Origin: Gemmatimonadota bacterium
GTDB taxonomy: Bacteria; JAAXHH01
DNA: 14,888 bases
Assembly: GCA_026713285.1 (NCBI GenBank)
Contig: JAPOOT010000477.1
Span: 1 to 14,888 of the forward strand
Reading direction: 5' to 3'
Positions 1 through 6,808 of the stretch are shown here, in pieces. Below the pieces are notes generated by a model. That model searched no databases. It had not been told where the DNA came from and saw only the letters and a list, made by a program, of their open reading frames with translations. Numbering within the stretch: the stretch's first letter is position 1; each line of letters starts with the position of its first letter. The translations under genes were made by a program, and so were the position numbers.

Positions 1-1
1 C

Positions 2-202
2 GTCCATGCCGCGGCCGCGGCGCCGAACTGCACCATGGCGTCCGATTTCGTCGGCGGGTGGACCCGGGAGGACGACCTGATCCTCGAACCCATCACCTTT
101 GTCGACGGCCACGTGCCCACGCCGATGAAGCCGGGACTGGGTTGCGACCTGGATTACGACGCGCTGCAGCGGTATACGCAGGCTTACGAGGAACTGGATT
201 GA
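2..202 (+). CDS. Enolase-superfamily (mandelate racemase/muconate lactonizing group) enzyme, C-terminal fragment
   Basis: Only the last 66 codons are in the window; the gene begins upstream of base 1. The reading frame shows an Ala-rich HAAAAAPN segment, then a stretch ending in a Pro-Gly-Leu-Gly turn (about residues 47-50 of the fragment) followed by an Asp-rich segment. This is the usual C-terminal closure of mandelate racemase/muconate lactonizing enzymes, where the capping domain packs against the barrel; the catalytic residues lie upstream. These enzymes abstract the alpha proton of a carboxylate substrate with Mg2+ help and often dehydrate sugar acids. The stop is 31 bp before the next gene, so the two are probably co-transcribed. 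A second, complete member of the superfamily follows at 881, so the region carries paralogs. The family call is fairly secure from the tail pattern; the substrate cannot be stated. Confidence 0.8.
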   Translation, partial: VHAAAAAPNCTMASDFVGGWTREDDLILEPITFVDGHVPTPMKPGLGCDLDYDALQRYTQAYEELD

Positions 203-233
203 AACCATTCCGATATCGACGGAAGGAGCGTCC

Positions 234-845
234 ATGCGGTTGATCGCCGCAGGCTGCGAATACTCGGGGGTCACGACGCTGATCGACGGCCTCTACACCT
301 GGGGGAACGAGCGGGGCGTTCATCACCACCTGGACGACCACTTCACCATCCCGGACGCCTACCACCTCGACGAGGAGGAGCAGCAGGGCTTCATCGACAT
401 GCTGCCGGCCATAAAGGAAAGGTTTCAGCGGTTCCAGATCGTGTACCACGTCCGGCTGATGCACAAGTTCGATCACATCCTCCTGGGCGGGTTCCATATC
501 GAGGAGATGGTGTACGGTCCCCGGTACTATTACCCGGGGATCAATATCGCGGTGCGCGAGTACGAACCGGACATGCCAGGCGACGCGATCCTGGTCCATC
601 TGCACGCACGTCCCGAGGTGATCCGGCGGCGCATGGAGCGGGATCCCCATCCACGCCAGCTCGTTCCGGCGGAAGACGTCGAACTCATCCTGGAACGGTT
701 CGAACAGGAAGTCGCGCAGTCCTGGATCAAACGAAAGTTCGACATCGATACTTCCGAGCTCACGCCCGGCCAGCTGGTTGAAACGTTCCTGGAGCGATCC
801 GTACCCTTTCTCAATGCCCGGGACGCGCTGACCAGGATGCAATGA
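234..845 (+). CDS. Small protein with degenerate P-loop, nucleoside/adenylate kinase-like
   Basis: A 203-residue protein that I do not recognise as a named family. The N-terminus carries a P-loop-like sequence GCEYSGVTT (residues 7-15) after a short hydrophobic strand, exactly where a Walker A motif would sit, but the usual Lys is Val13. A later strand DAILVHLHARPEVIRRR (about 117-133) resembles the beta strand plus Arg-rich lid start of thymidylate/adenylate-type kinases, and DDHF at 34-37 could be an acidic substrate-site motif. These points suggest a P-loop kinase fold with altered nucleotide binding. No signal peptide or membrane segment is seen. The start is supported by AAGGAG at 223-228, 5 bp before ATG. 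The gene sits between two enolase-superfamily genes, which suggests a role in the same small-molecule pathway. That it is a gene is secure; its function is unknown. Confidence 0.85.
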   Translation: MRLIAAGCEYSGVTTLIDGLYTWGNERGVHHHLDDHFTIPDAYHLDEEEQQGFIDMLPAIKERFQRFQIVYHVRLMHKFDHILLGGFHIEEMVYGPRYYYPGINIAVREYEPDMPGDAILVHLHARPEVIRRRMERDPHPRQLVPAEDVELILERFEQEVAQSWIKRKFDIDTSELTPGQLVETFLERSVPFLNARDALTRMQ

Positions 846-871
846 TCGATTGCTGGCAGTCAGGCAGTCAT

Positions 872-875
872 GGAG
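872..875 (+). promoter_or_regulatory. Ribosome binding site fixing the start of the enolase-superfamily gene
   Basis: GGAG lies 5 bp before ATG 881. The in-frame ATG at 842 overlaps the previous stop as ATGA, but the 13 extra residues it would add (rich in Ser, Gly, Cys) do not fit the family, whose members begin with a strand like MKITHV. This decides for 881. Confidence 0.7.
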
Positions 876-880
876 TCCAA

Positions 881-2005
881 ATGAAAATCACACACGTAGG
901 GGCCGTGCTGCTCCAGCCCATGCCCTGGGTACTGGTAAAAGTCAAAACCGACGAGGGGCTGGTCGGCATCGGCGAAGCCTATCACGGCGCCGGGGTCCAC
1001 CAGATCGTCACCGACCCGAGGCTGCGGGACCGGGCGCTCATCGGCCAGGACCCGCGGAACGTGGACAAGCTCTTCCACGACATGATGTCGTCCATGTCGG
1101 CGTCCGGTTTCTACCAGGGCGCGGTCATGAGCGCCATCAGCGGGATCGAAATGGCCCTGTGGGACATCACGGGACAGGCCTGCGGCGTGCCCATCTGGCA
1201 ATTGCTCGGCGGCAAGTTCAGGGACCGCATCCGCGTTTACAACGACTGCCACGCCGGGGACGACGAGACGCCGGAAGCCTATGCGGAGAAGGCCCGGGCC
1301 GTTGAAGCCCGCGGCTTCGACGCCATCAAGTTCGACATCGATCCGCGGCCGGACCGGCGGGACCGGTACAACCGGACCATCAGCAACGACGACGTGGCCT
1401 TCTTCATTGAGGTCATCGCCGCACTTCGGGATTCGCTGAACCCCAATACCGACCTGCTCATCGACGCCCACTGGAATTACGCCCCGGTGGACATACTCAA
1501 GGTGGCCTACGCCATCGAGGATCTCAACCTGATGTGGCTGGAGGATCCCGTGCCGCCGGAGAACATAGAGGCCATGGCGAAAGTGACCCAGGCTACCCGC
1601 GTCCCCATCTGCACCGGGGAGAACTTCTACACGCGCCACGGATTCCGGGACCTCATCGAGGCGCAGGCGGCGGACATCATCTCGCCCGATCACGCCAAGG
1701 CGGGTGGGCTGCTCGAGGGCCGGAAAATCGCCGACCTGGCGGACATGTACTACATCCCCCTGTCGCCCCACAACATCTGTGGACCCATCGGCACGGTGGC
1801 CGTGTGTCACCTGTGCGCGGCGGTCCCCAACTTCCAGGTGCTCGAGTTCCATCACCTGGACAACGAAGTCTGGAATACGCTGACAGTGGAAAGAGACCTG
1901 ATACGGAACGGGCACATCGACCTGCCCACGAAGCCGGGCCTGGGCGTGACGCTGGACGAGGAGACGGCCCGTCGCGCGGCCCGGGAAGACCTCGGCTTCT
2001 TTTGA
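881..2005 (+). CDS. Mandelate racemase/enolase-superfamily enzyme, probable sugar-acid dehydratase
   Basis: A complete 374-residue member of the enolase superfamily (normal length for the family). An N-terminal capping domain (about 1-115) precedes the beta/alpha barrel. Metal ligands are visible as Asp195 (in LLIDAH), Glu221 (WLEDP) and Glu247 (TGEN). His297 in SPHN, paired with Asp270 in ISPD, forms the expected catalytic His-Asp dyad. His197 in the Asp-x-His motif resembles galactonate/gluconate-type acid sugar dehydratases, while the second-strand motif reads KFD (150-152) rather than KxK. The enzyme should act in the cytoplasm, dehydrating or epimerising a hydroxy-acid with Mg2+. Start chosen at 881 on GGAG and homology shape; an in-frame ATG at 842 is less likely. 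It follows the small P-loop gene by 35 bp. Family is secure, exact substrate unknown. Confidence 0.92.
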   Translation: MKITHVGAVLLQPMPWVLVKVKTDEGLVGIGEAYHGAGVHQIVTDPRLRDRALIGQDPRNVDKLFHDMMSSMSASGFYQGAVMSAISGIEMALWDITGQACGVPIWQLLGGKFRDRIRVYNDCHAGDDETPEAYAEKARAVEARGFDAIKFDIDPRPDRRDRYNRTISNDDVAFFIEVIAALRDSLNPNTDLLIDAHWNYAPVDILKVAYAIEDLNLMWLEDPVPPENIEAMAKVTQATRVPICTGENFYTRHGFRDLIEAQAADIISPDHAKAGGLLEGRKIADLADMYYIPLSPHNICGPIGTVAVCHLCAAVPNFQVLEFHHLDNEVWNTLTVERDLIRNGHIDLPTKPGLGVTLDEETARRAAREDLGFF

Positions 2006-2085
2006 TAGGGCGAGCGGACGGCGTGTAGCGTGCCGGGGGTCCATGCGGGAAAAGGGAACGAAGGATCAGAAACTGCTTCTCGGCG

Positions 2086-2099
2086 CCATCGACCGATGG
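2086..2099. repeat. Short inverted repeat upstream of the TudS-like gene
   Basis: CCATCG and CGATGG flank a two-base centre, giving a 14-bp near-palindrome in the 147-bp gap before the TudS-like gene. A two-base loop is too small for a stable RNA hairpin, and no T-run follows, so a protein-binding operator is more plausible than a terminator. A chance palindrome of this size in GC-rich DNA is quite possible. The rest of the gap shows no convincing promoter. Confidence 0.25.
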
Positions 2100-2109
2100 T
2101 AGCGAGCGC

Positions 2110-2161
2110 ATCATGAGTGAAACCGCAATGCGAAGACCATAATGGACGAATCATGAGCGAA
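2110..2161 (+). repeat. Duplicated start context with a 9-codon mini-ORF before the TudS-like gene
   Basis: The 12-bp sequence ATCATGAGYGAA occurs at 2110-2121 and again at 2150-2161 with one mismatch, 40 bp apart. The second copy holds the likely start of the TudS-like gene (ATG 2153, MSES). The first holds an ATG at 2113 that opens a 9-codon frame (MSETAMRRP) ending at TAA 2140-2142. The first copy may be a leader peptide or the remnant of a duplicated start. Whether it is translated cannot be judged, because no strong Shine-Dalgarno site precedes either ATG. Confidence 0.45.
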
Positions 2162-3166
2162 TCGGTATTTGGCGGGACTTCCTCTAGCGAAATACCTCTG
2201 TTGGATATTCATCGGGCCGAATTGCCCGTGCGCATCGGCATCTCTTCCTGCCTGCTCGGTGAACGGGTCCGCTACGACGGCGGGCACAAGCGGGACGACT
2301 ACCTGGCGGACGTGGTCGGCCGGTACGTGGAGTGGGTCCCCGTATGTCCGGAGGTGGAGGCGGGCATGGGCACGCCGCGGGAGACGGTGCAGCTGACGCG
2401 GGTCGACGGCGCCATCCGGATGCTGACCAAGGCAGGCGTCGACCACACGGACGTGTTGGACTGGTTCGCCCGGCAGCGGGTTCAGACCCTGGAGCAGGCC
2501 AGGCTCAGCGGGTACATCCTGAAGAGCCGATCCCCCTCCTGCGGCAAGGTGCGCGTACCCGTCGTCCAGCCCGATGGCGGCACACTTAAAAAAGGGCGGG
2601 GCATATTCGCCCGCCGGTTGATGGAAGTCCTCCCCCATCTGCCGGTGGAAGAAGAGCAGCGATTGCACAACCTCAGGATCCGGGAGAACTTCATCAGCCG
2701 GGTGTTCGCCTGTTACCGCTGGCTGCAGCTGGTCGCCACGGGCCTGACCAGGGAATCGCTGATGGGATATCACCGGGCCTACAAGTACCTGCTCATGGCC
2801 CACAGCCAGGAGGGCACCCGCCGCCTCGGCCGGCTGCTGGCGAAACCGGAACGATTTGCGAACACCCAGGCCCTGGCGAATGCCTACCTGGACGAATTCA
2901 ACTCGGTCATGAAACGAACCCCGTCGCGGCGAAACCATACCAACGTGTTGCAGCACATGGCGGGCTACGTTTCCGACCGGCTCGACAGCCGTACCCGGCG
3001 GGAACTGACCCGAATGATTCAGAATTATCGGGAGGAATTGCTCCCCCTGATCGTCCCGGTCGTCATGCTGCGCCACTACGTCCGCGAATTCGACATCGCC
3101 TACTTGAAAGACCAGACCTACCTCCATCCCTTTCCCGGCGAACTGATGCTGCTCAACCAGTTGTAG
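2153..3166 (+). CDS. TudS-like (DUF523) thiouracil desulfidase domain fused to DUF1722
   Basis: A 337-residue two-domain protein. The N-terminal part (about 27-160) has the DUF523/TudS signature: ISSCLLG followed by VRYDG, then VCPE, then SPSCG. The three cysteines, Cys33, Cys65 and Cys130, are those that hold the [4Fe-4S] cluster in thiouracil desulfidases, which remove sulfur from 2-thiouracil without net redox change. The C-terminal part (about 185-310) is the helical DUF1722 domain, known alone as E. coli YbgA, whose function is unknown; the fusion is common in bacteria. ATG 2153 is preferred because it opens a plausible N-terminus and lies in a repeated start context; an in-frame GTG at 2117 would add 12 residues. 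It has gaps on both sides (147 and 163 bp), so it is probably an independent unit. Family call is secure; cellular substrate (damaged or thiolated pyrimidines) is inferred. Confidence 0.92.
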   Translation: MSESVFGGTSSSEIPLLDIHRAELPVRIGISSCLLGERVRYDGGHKRDDYLADVVGRYVEWVPVCPEVEAGMGTPRETVQLTRVDGAIRMLTKAGVDHTDVLDWFARQRVQTLEQARLSGYILKSRSPSCGKVRVPVVQPDGGTLKKGRGIFARRLMEVLPHLPVEEEQRLHNLRIRENFISRVFACYRWLQLVATGLTRESLMGYHRAYKYLLMAHSQEGTRRLGRLLAKPERFANTQALANAYLDEFNSVMKRTPSRRNHTNVLQHMAGYVSDRLDSRTRRELTRMIQNYREELLPLIVPVVMLRHYVREFDIAYLKDQTYLHPFPGELMLLNQL

Positions 3167-3186
3167 CGTCCGGTTTTAGCGTCCGG
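3164..3186 (+). repeat. Tandem 10-bp repeat beginning in the TudS-like gene's stop codon
   Basis: TAGCGTCCGG occurs at 3164-3173 and 3177-3186, a 13-bp period separated by TTT. The first copy begins with the TAG stop of the TudS-like gene. It could be a small slippage duplication or a pair of protein sites; nothing else indicates function. Confidence 0.55.
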
Positions 3187-3203
3187 CATTCGCGTCGGCG
3201 GCT

Positions 3204-3249
3204 GGCCGGGACATACTCCTTGACCGGTCTTCCCCGGGCCGTTTTCTTT
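3204..3249 (+). terminator. Possible weak rho-independent terminator after the TudS-like gene
   Basis: GGCCGGG (3204-3210) can pair with CCCGGGCC (3233-3240) with one bulged G, and GTTTTCTTT follows at 3241-3249. The loop of about 22 bases contains the self-complementary GACCGGTC (3222-3229). The stem is short and imperfect, so this is only a candidate. Its position in the largest gap of the window, between the TudS-like gene and the long operon, fits. The remaining bases of the gap show no convincing -35/-10 pair. Confidence 0.3.
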
Positions 3250-3329
3250 AGTTGATTGTTTCGGACTCATGCGCATGAAGTTCCCCGGACCCAATTCCTT
3301 CGTTCGAATTCAACAAGGTCCCGCCAAAC

Positions 3330-4124
3330 ATGCCGATGGAAACCACCCCCATCCAGCTTACGGACACGCAGATCGGACAGTTCCACGCGGATGGCTATCT
3401 CGTCGTCCCGGACCTGCTGACTGCAGACGAGGTGGAAGCGTTCCTGCGTCACCAGGCCAATCCGGAAGCAGATTCCCTGAGGCAGGGGCTCCGTACCCAT
3501 CTTTCCGATCCTTACTGGCGGGAGATCGCCACCCATCCGAACGTCGCGGGAGTCGCCGCGCAGATCCTGGGCGGACGGCCGCGCATCGTGCAGTCCATGT
3601 ACATGGCCAAGCAGCCGGCCGGGCCGGGCGAGGAACTGGGCGACGCCGGCATATCGCTTCACCAGGACTCCCACTACCTACCCAACGAACCCGATACCCT
3701 CATGGCCTGCTGGATCGCCATGAGCGATACGGACCCGGAGAACGGCGGACTGTGCGTGGCGCCCGGGAGCCACAAGGACGCCCTGCGCGAAACGAACCTG
3801 AACACCAACCCGGAGCACGTAAGCTGGGAGAGTGAATACGGCATGCGCTCGCCGGACGGCCGCGAATGGACCGAGAAACTCTACTCCTTCGACGTGGTGG
3901 GCATAGAAGAAAAGGACCTCGTCCGGTTGACGGTTCCCTGCGGCAGCGGCGTGTTCTTCACCAGCAGGACCGTGCACGGGTCCTACGCAAACCGTTCCCG
4001 TACCCGGTCCCGCCTGGCTTTCGCGGTGCATTACGTGAAGGACGGCACCTGGGTGTTCCGGACCGACGTGCAGGATACGGCGGCGGTGGATGAATTGATC
4101 GAAAATCAGCCACAAGGGGATTGA
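3330..4124 (+). CDS. PhyH-family Fe(II)/2-oxoglutarate dioxygenase (phytanoyl-CoA dioxygenase-like)
   Basis: A 264-residue protein of the phytanoyl-CoA dioxygenase family, close to the family's usual length. It opens with the typical helix and strand QFHADGYLVVPDLL (17-30). The iron site is His111-x-Asp113 in LHQDSHY and the distal His216 in TVHGS. Arg226 or Arg228 in the following strand is placed to bind 2-oxoglutarate. The motif DPENGGLCVAPGSH (135-148) is characteristic. Such enzymes hydroxylate small organic acids, CoA esters or natural products using O2 and 2-oxoglutarate; the substrate here is unknown. It heads the long operon and ends 12 bp before the dehydrogenase gene. The start is uncertain: ATG 3330 and ATG 3336 are both possible and the ribosome site (AAGG about 13 bp upstream) is weak. 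Confidence 0.92.
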   Translation: MPMETTPIQLTDTQIGQFHADGYLVVPDLLTADEVEAFLRHQANPEADSLRQGLRTHLSDPYWREIATHPNVAGVAAQILGGRPRIVQSMYMAKQPAGPGEELGDAGISLHQDSHYLPNEPDTLMACWIAMSDTDPENGGLCVAPGSHKDALRETNLNTNPEHVSWESEYGMRSPDGREWTEKLYSFDVVGIEEKDLVRLTVPCGSGVFFTSRTVHGSYANRSRTRSRLAFAVHYVKDGTWVFRTDVQDTAAVDELIENQPQGD

Positions 4125-4136
4125 GGTGGTATTCAC

Positions 4137-5108
4137 ATGGAGCGACTGAACGTTATCCTGCTGCCCGTGCGCCGTATCTACTCCCCGTGGTGCGACAACA
4201 TCAAGGCGGCACTCGGCGATCGGCACGAACTGAAGGAACTCGACGACGACCTGCCCCTGGCGCCGCAATTCGCCGGCGTGGACGTGGTGATCGACCAGGG
4301 CGGCAGCCGGGGCACGCGGGAAATGATGGACGCCGCGACCGACTGCAGGCTGTGGCAGATCGTGGGAACGGGCTTCGACAATTTCGACCTGTCCTATATC
4401 AAGACGAAGGGCATACCGACGGCCAACACGCCCGGACTCTTCAGCGACGTCGCCCTGGCCGAAACGGCCATGATGTTCGTGATCATGCTGTCCAGGCGGT
4501 ACCGGGAAGCGGTGGAGTACTTCCGCGAGGGGCGGCTCTACGGACCGCTCGGCTACGAACTCGAAAACCAGACGCTGGGCATCGTCGGATTCGGCGCGAG
4601 CGGCCAGGCGCTGGCGCGGAGGGCAAAGCCTTTCGGCATGCGGATCATGGGTATTGACGTCCGCGAGATCGAGTCCGATGTGCTCGACGGCATTCAACCC
4701 GACTTCATGGGTACGCCGGCCGACCTCGACAGGGTCGTGGCCGAAAGCGACTTCCTCTCCCTGCACCTGCACCTGAACGACGAAACCCGCCATATCATCG
4801 ATGCGCGGCAACTGGGCCGCATGAAACCGACGGCGAGCATCGTCAACGTGGCGCGGGGCGCCCTGGTGGACGAGGCGGCCCTTTATGATGCCCTTGTCGC
4901 CGGGAAGATCGGTGGCGCCGGCCTCGACGTGTTCGCGCAGGAACCTCCGGATCCGACGCTGCACGTCTACCAGTTGCCGAACGTGGTGGCTACGCCCCAC
5001 ATCGCCGGCGTGACGGACGGAACATCACGCCGGCGGGCCGCCGCGGCCGCCGAGAATACGGACCGGATCGCGCGGGGGCAGGAGCCCCTGTACCGGATCG
5101 ACCTGTGA
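4137..5108 (+). CDS. D-isomer-specific 2-hydroxyacid dehydrogenase
   Basis: A 323-residue NAD-dependent dehydrogenase that interconverts a D-2-hydroxy acid and the 2-oxo acid. The Rossmann motif is GFGASG (151-156), and Asp174 at the end of the next strand (GIDVRE) points to NAD rather than NADP. The catalytic triad is Arg240 (NVARGALVDE), Glu269 (FAQEPP) and His288 (ATPHIAG). No regulatory ACT domain is present, so it is unlikely to be a classical SerA; glyoxylate/hydroxypyruvate or hydroxyphenylpyruvate reductases are similar. GAGGTGG at 4123-4129 precedes ATG 4137 by 7 bp. Its TGA overlaps the GTG start of the ThDP enzyme, which suggests translational coupling and a shared 2-oxo acid metabolite. 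The family is secure; the substrate is not. Confidence 0.93.
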   Translation: MERLNVILLPVRRIYSPWCDNIKAALGDRHELKELDDDLPLAPQFAGVDVVIDQGGSRGTREMMDAATDCRLWQIVGTGFDNFDLSYIKTKGIPTANTPGLFSDVALAETAMMFVIMLSRRYREAVEYFREGRLYGPLGYELENQTLGIVGFGASGQALARRAKPFGMRIMGIDVREIESDVLDGIQPDFMGTPADLDRVVAESDFLSLHLHLNDETRHIIDARQLGRMKPTASIVNVARGALVDEAALYDALVAGKIGGAGLDVFAQEPPDPTLHVYQLPNVVATPHIAGVTDGTSRRRAAAAAENTDRIARGQEPLYRIDL

Positions 5109-6784
5109 CCGACCGCGCGGCCGTTGCCGCTCCCTCGACTTCCATGCAGGCAATGACCACCGCCGATGCGATCGTCCGCACCCTGATATCCCATGGGATC
5201 GATACGGTCTTCGGCCTGCCGGGCGTGCAGAACGACGCGCTATATAACGCCTTCTTCGACCACCGCGACCATATCCGGGTGATCCACCCCCGCCACGAAC
5301 AGGGCGCGGCCTACATGGCCCTGGGGTACGCCCTCTCGACAGACCGTGCCGGCGTCTACAACGTGGTGCCCGGACCGGGGTTTCTCAACAGCACAGGCGC
5401 CCTGTGCACGTCCTACGCCACCAACGCGAAGGTCCTGTGCCTGACCGGCGAGATCCCTTTCAGGTTCATCGGCCGCGGAGTCGGCCAGTTGCATGAGATC
5501 AACGACCAGCTTGGCGTGCTGCGGTCCCTGACCAAGTGGTCCGCCCGGATCGACAGCGCCGCTGGAGCGCCGTCCAGGACGGCAGAGGCCATCCGGCAAC
5601 TGAATTCGGGCAGGCCGCGCCCCGTGGGACTGGAATGCCCCTGGGACGTGCTGGCGACCGAGGGACGGGTGGACCGCATTCCCGGTCCGCTGCCCATATC
5701 GCCCGACCCGGTTGACACGGAAGCGCTGGAGCAGGCCGCGCGCATCCTCGGCCGCGCAGAGAACCCCATGATCTTCGTCGGCCGCGGCGCCATGAACGTT
5801 TCCGAAGGGGTCCGCCAGCTCGCCGAACTGCTCCAGGCGCCGGTCATCAGCTACCGTACCGGGCGGGGCGTGCTGGACAGCCGCCACTACCTGAGCATCA
5901 CCAATCCATCGGGACACCGGCTGTGGCCTAAGGTGGACGTCGCCCTCGCCCTGGGATCCAGAATGGAGATCCCGCAACTCAATTGGGGCGTGGACGAGGA
6001 CCTGACCATCGTCCGCATCGACGCCGATCGTGCCGCCCACGACCGGATCGCCATGCCGGACCTGCCCATCACGGCGCGGACCGAAGACGCCCTGCCTCAG
6101 CTGATACCCCTGGTCGAGAAGCACAACCGGCAACGGCCGTCCCTGAAAACCGAGATGCTGGCATTGAAAAAGGAAACAGACGAAAAACTCGCAACCGCCC
6201 TGGAACCCCAGGCCGCCTTTCTCCGGGTCATCCGCGAAGAACTGGGCGAGGACGGCATCTTCGTGGAAGAACTGACCCAGGTCGGCTACGCAAGCCGGCA
6301 GGTTATGCCGGTGTACAAACCCTATACTTTCATATCCACCGGTTACCAGGGCACCCTGGGCTGGGGTTTCCCCACGGCGCTGGGCGTCAAGGTCGCCCAC
6401 CCGGACAAACCGGTCCTGGCGATCGCCGGAGACGGCGGGTTCATGTTCGGCGTGCAGGAGCTCGCCACCGCGGTGCAGCACGGTATCGGCCTGGTCACGC
6501 TCGTGTTCAACGACAATGCCTACGGCAACGTGAAACGGATGCAGAAGGAACAATACGGCAACCGGGTTATCGCGTCCGACTTGCAGAATCCCGATTTCGT
6601 CAAAATGGCCGAATCCTTCGGCGCCAGGGGATTGCGGGCGCACACGCCGGCCGAGATGGGCGAGGCGATACGCGAAGGATTTGCCGAAGATGGACCGACC
6701 GTGGTGGAGATCCCGGTTGGCGAGATGCCGGACGCGGACCGGTTCAAGCGAGGCCCCAGGGTGAGAGGAGGCGGGCCGGGATAG
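5105..6784 (+). CDS. ThDP-dependent enzyme, acetolactate synthase/2-oxoacid decarboxylase group
   Basis: A 559-residue protein with the three-domain order of acetolactate synthase-type enzymes. The N-terminal pyrimidine-binding domain has the activating Glu65 in PRHEQGAAYMA. A central domain (about 200-330) follows. The C-terminal domain has the ThDP/Mg2+ motif starting GDGG at 442-445 and ending with NDNAYGN (469-475). Enzymes of this group decarboxylate a 2-oxo acid and either release the aldehyde or condense it with an acceptor (acetolactate synthase, benzoylformate, phenylpyruvate or indolepyruvate decarboxylases). No small regulatory subunit gene is nearby, so housekeeping acetolactate synthase is less likely. 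The GTG start overlaps the upstream TGA as GTGA; ATG 5144 or 5153 are alternatives and the ribosome site is weak for all. Pairing with the 2-hydroxyacid dehydrogenase suggests a 2-oxo acid substrate, possibly an arylpyruvate (inference). Confidence 0.9.
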   Translation: MTDRAAVAAPSTSMQAMTTADAIVRTLISHGIDTVFGLPGVQNDALYNAFFDHRDHIRVIHPRHEQGAAYMALGYALSTDRAGVYNVVPGPGFLNSTGALCTSYATNAKVLCLTGEIPFRFIGRGVGQLHEINDQLGVLRSLTKWSARIDSAAGAPSRTAEAIRQLNSGRPRPVGLECPWDVLATEGRVDRIPGPLPISPDPVDTEALEQAARILGRAENPMIFVGRGAMNVSEGVRQLAELLQAPVISYRTGRGVLDSRHYLSITNPSGHRLWPKVDVALALGSRMEIPQLNWGVDEDLTIVRIDADRAAHDRIAMPDLPITARTEDALPQLIPLVEKHNRQRPSLKTEMLALKKETDEKLATALEPQAAFLRVIREELGEDGIFVEELTQVGYASRQVMPVYKPYTFISTGYQGTLGWGFPTALGVKVAHPDKPVLAIAGDGGFMFGVQELATAVQHGIGLVTLVFNDNAYGNVKRMQKEQYGNRVIASDLQNPDFVKMAESFGARGLRAHTPAEMGEAIREGFAEDGPTVVEIPVGEMPDADRFKRGPRVRGGGPG

Positions 6785-6808
6785 GCCGAGACTGCGGACC
6801 CGGCTGGA

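Noticed and set aside
3220..3257. Possible sigma-70 promoter (TTGACC at 3220-3225) before the long operon
   Set aside because: No -10-like hexamer occurs at 16-18 bp; TCTTTA and TTTAGT lie at 19-21 bp and are poor matches. Not strong enough to list.
5105..6784. Housekeeping acetolactate synthase large subunit (ilvB)
   Set aside because: No ilvN/ilvH small subunit, ilvC or other branched-chain gene is adjacent, and the neighbours are catabolic; a general ThDP-enzyme label is safer.
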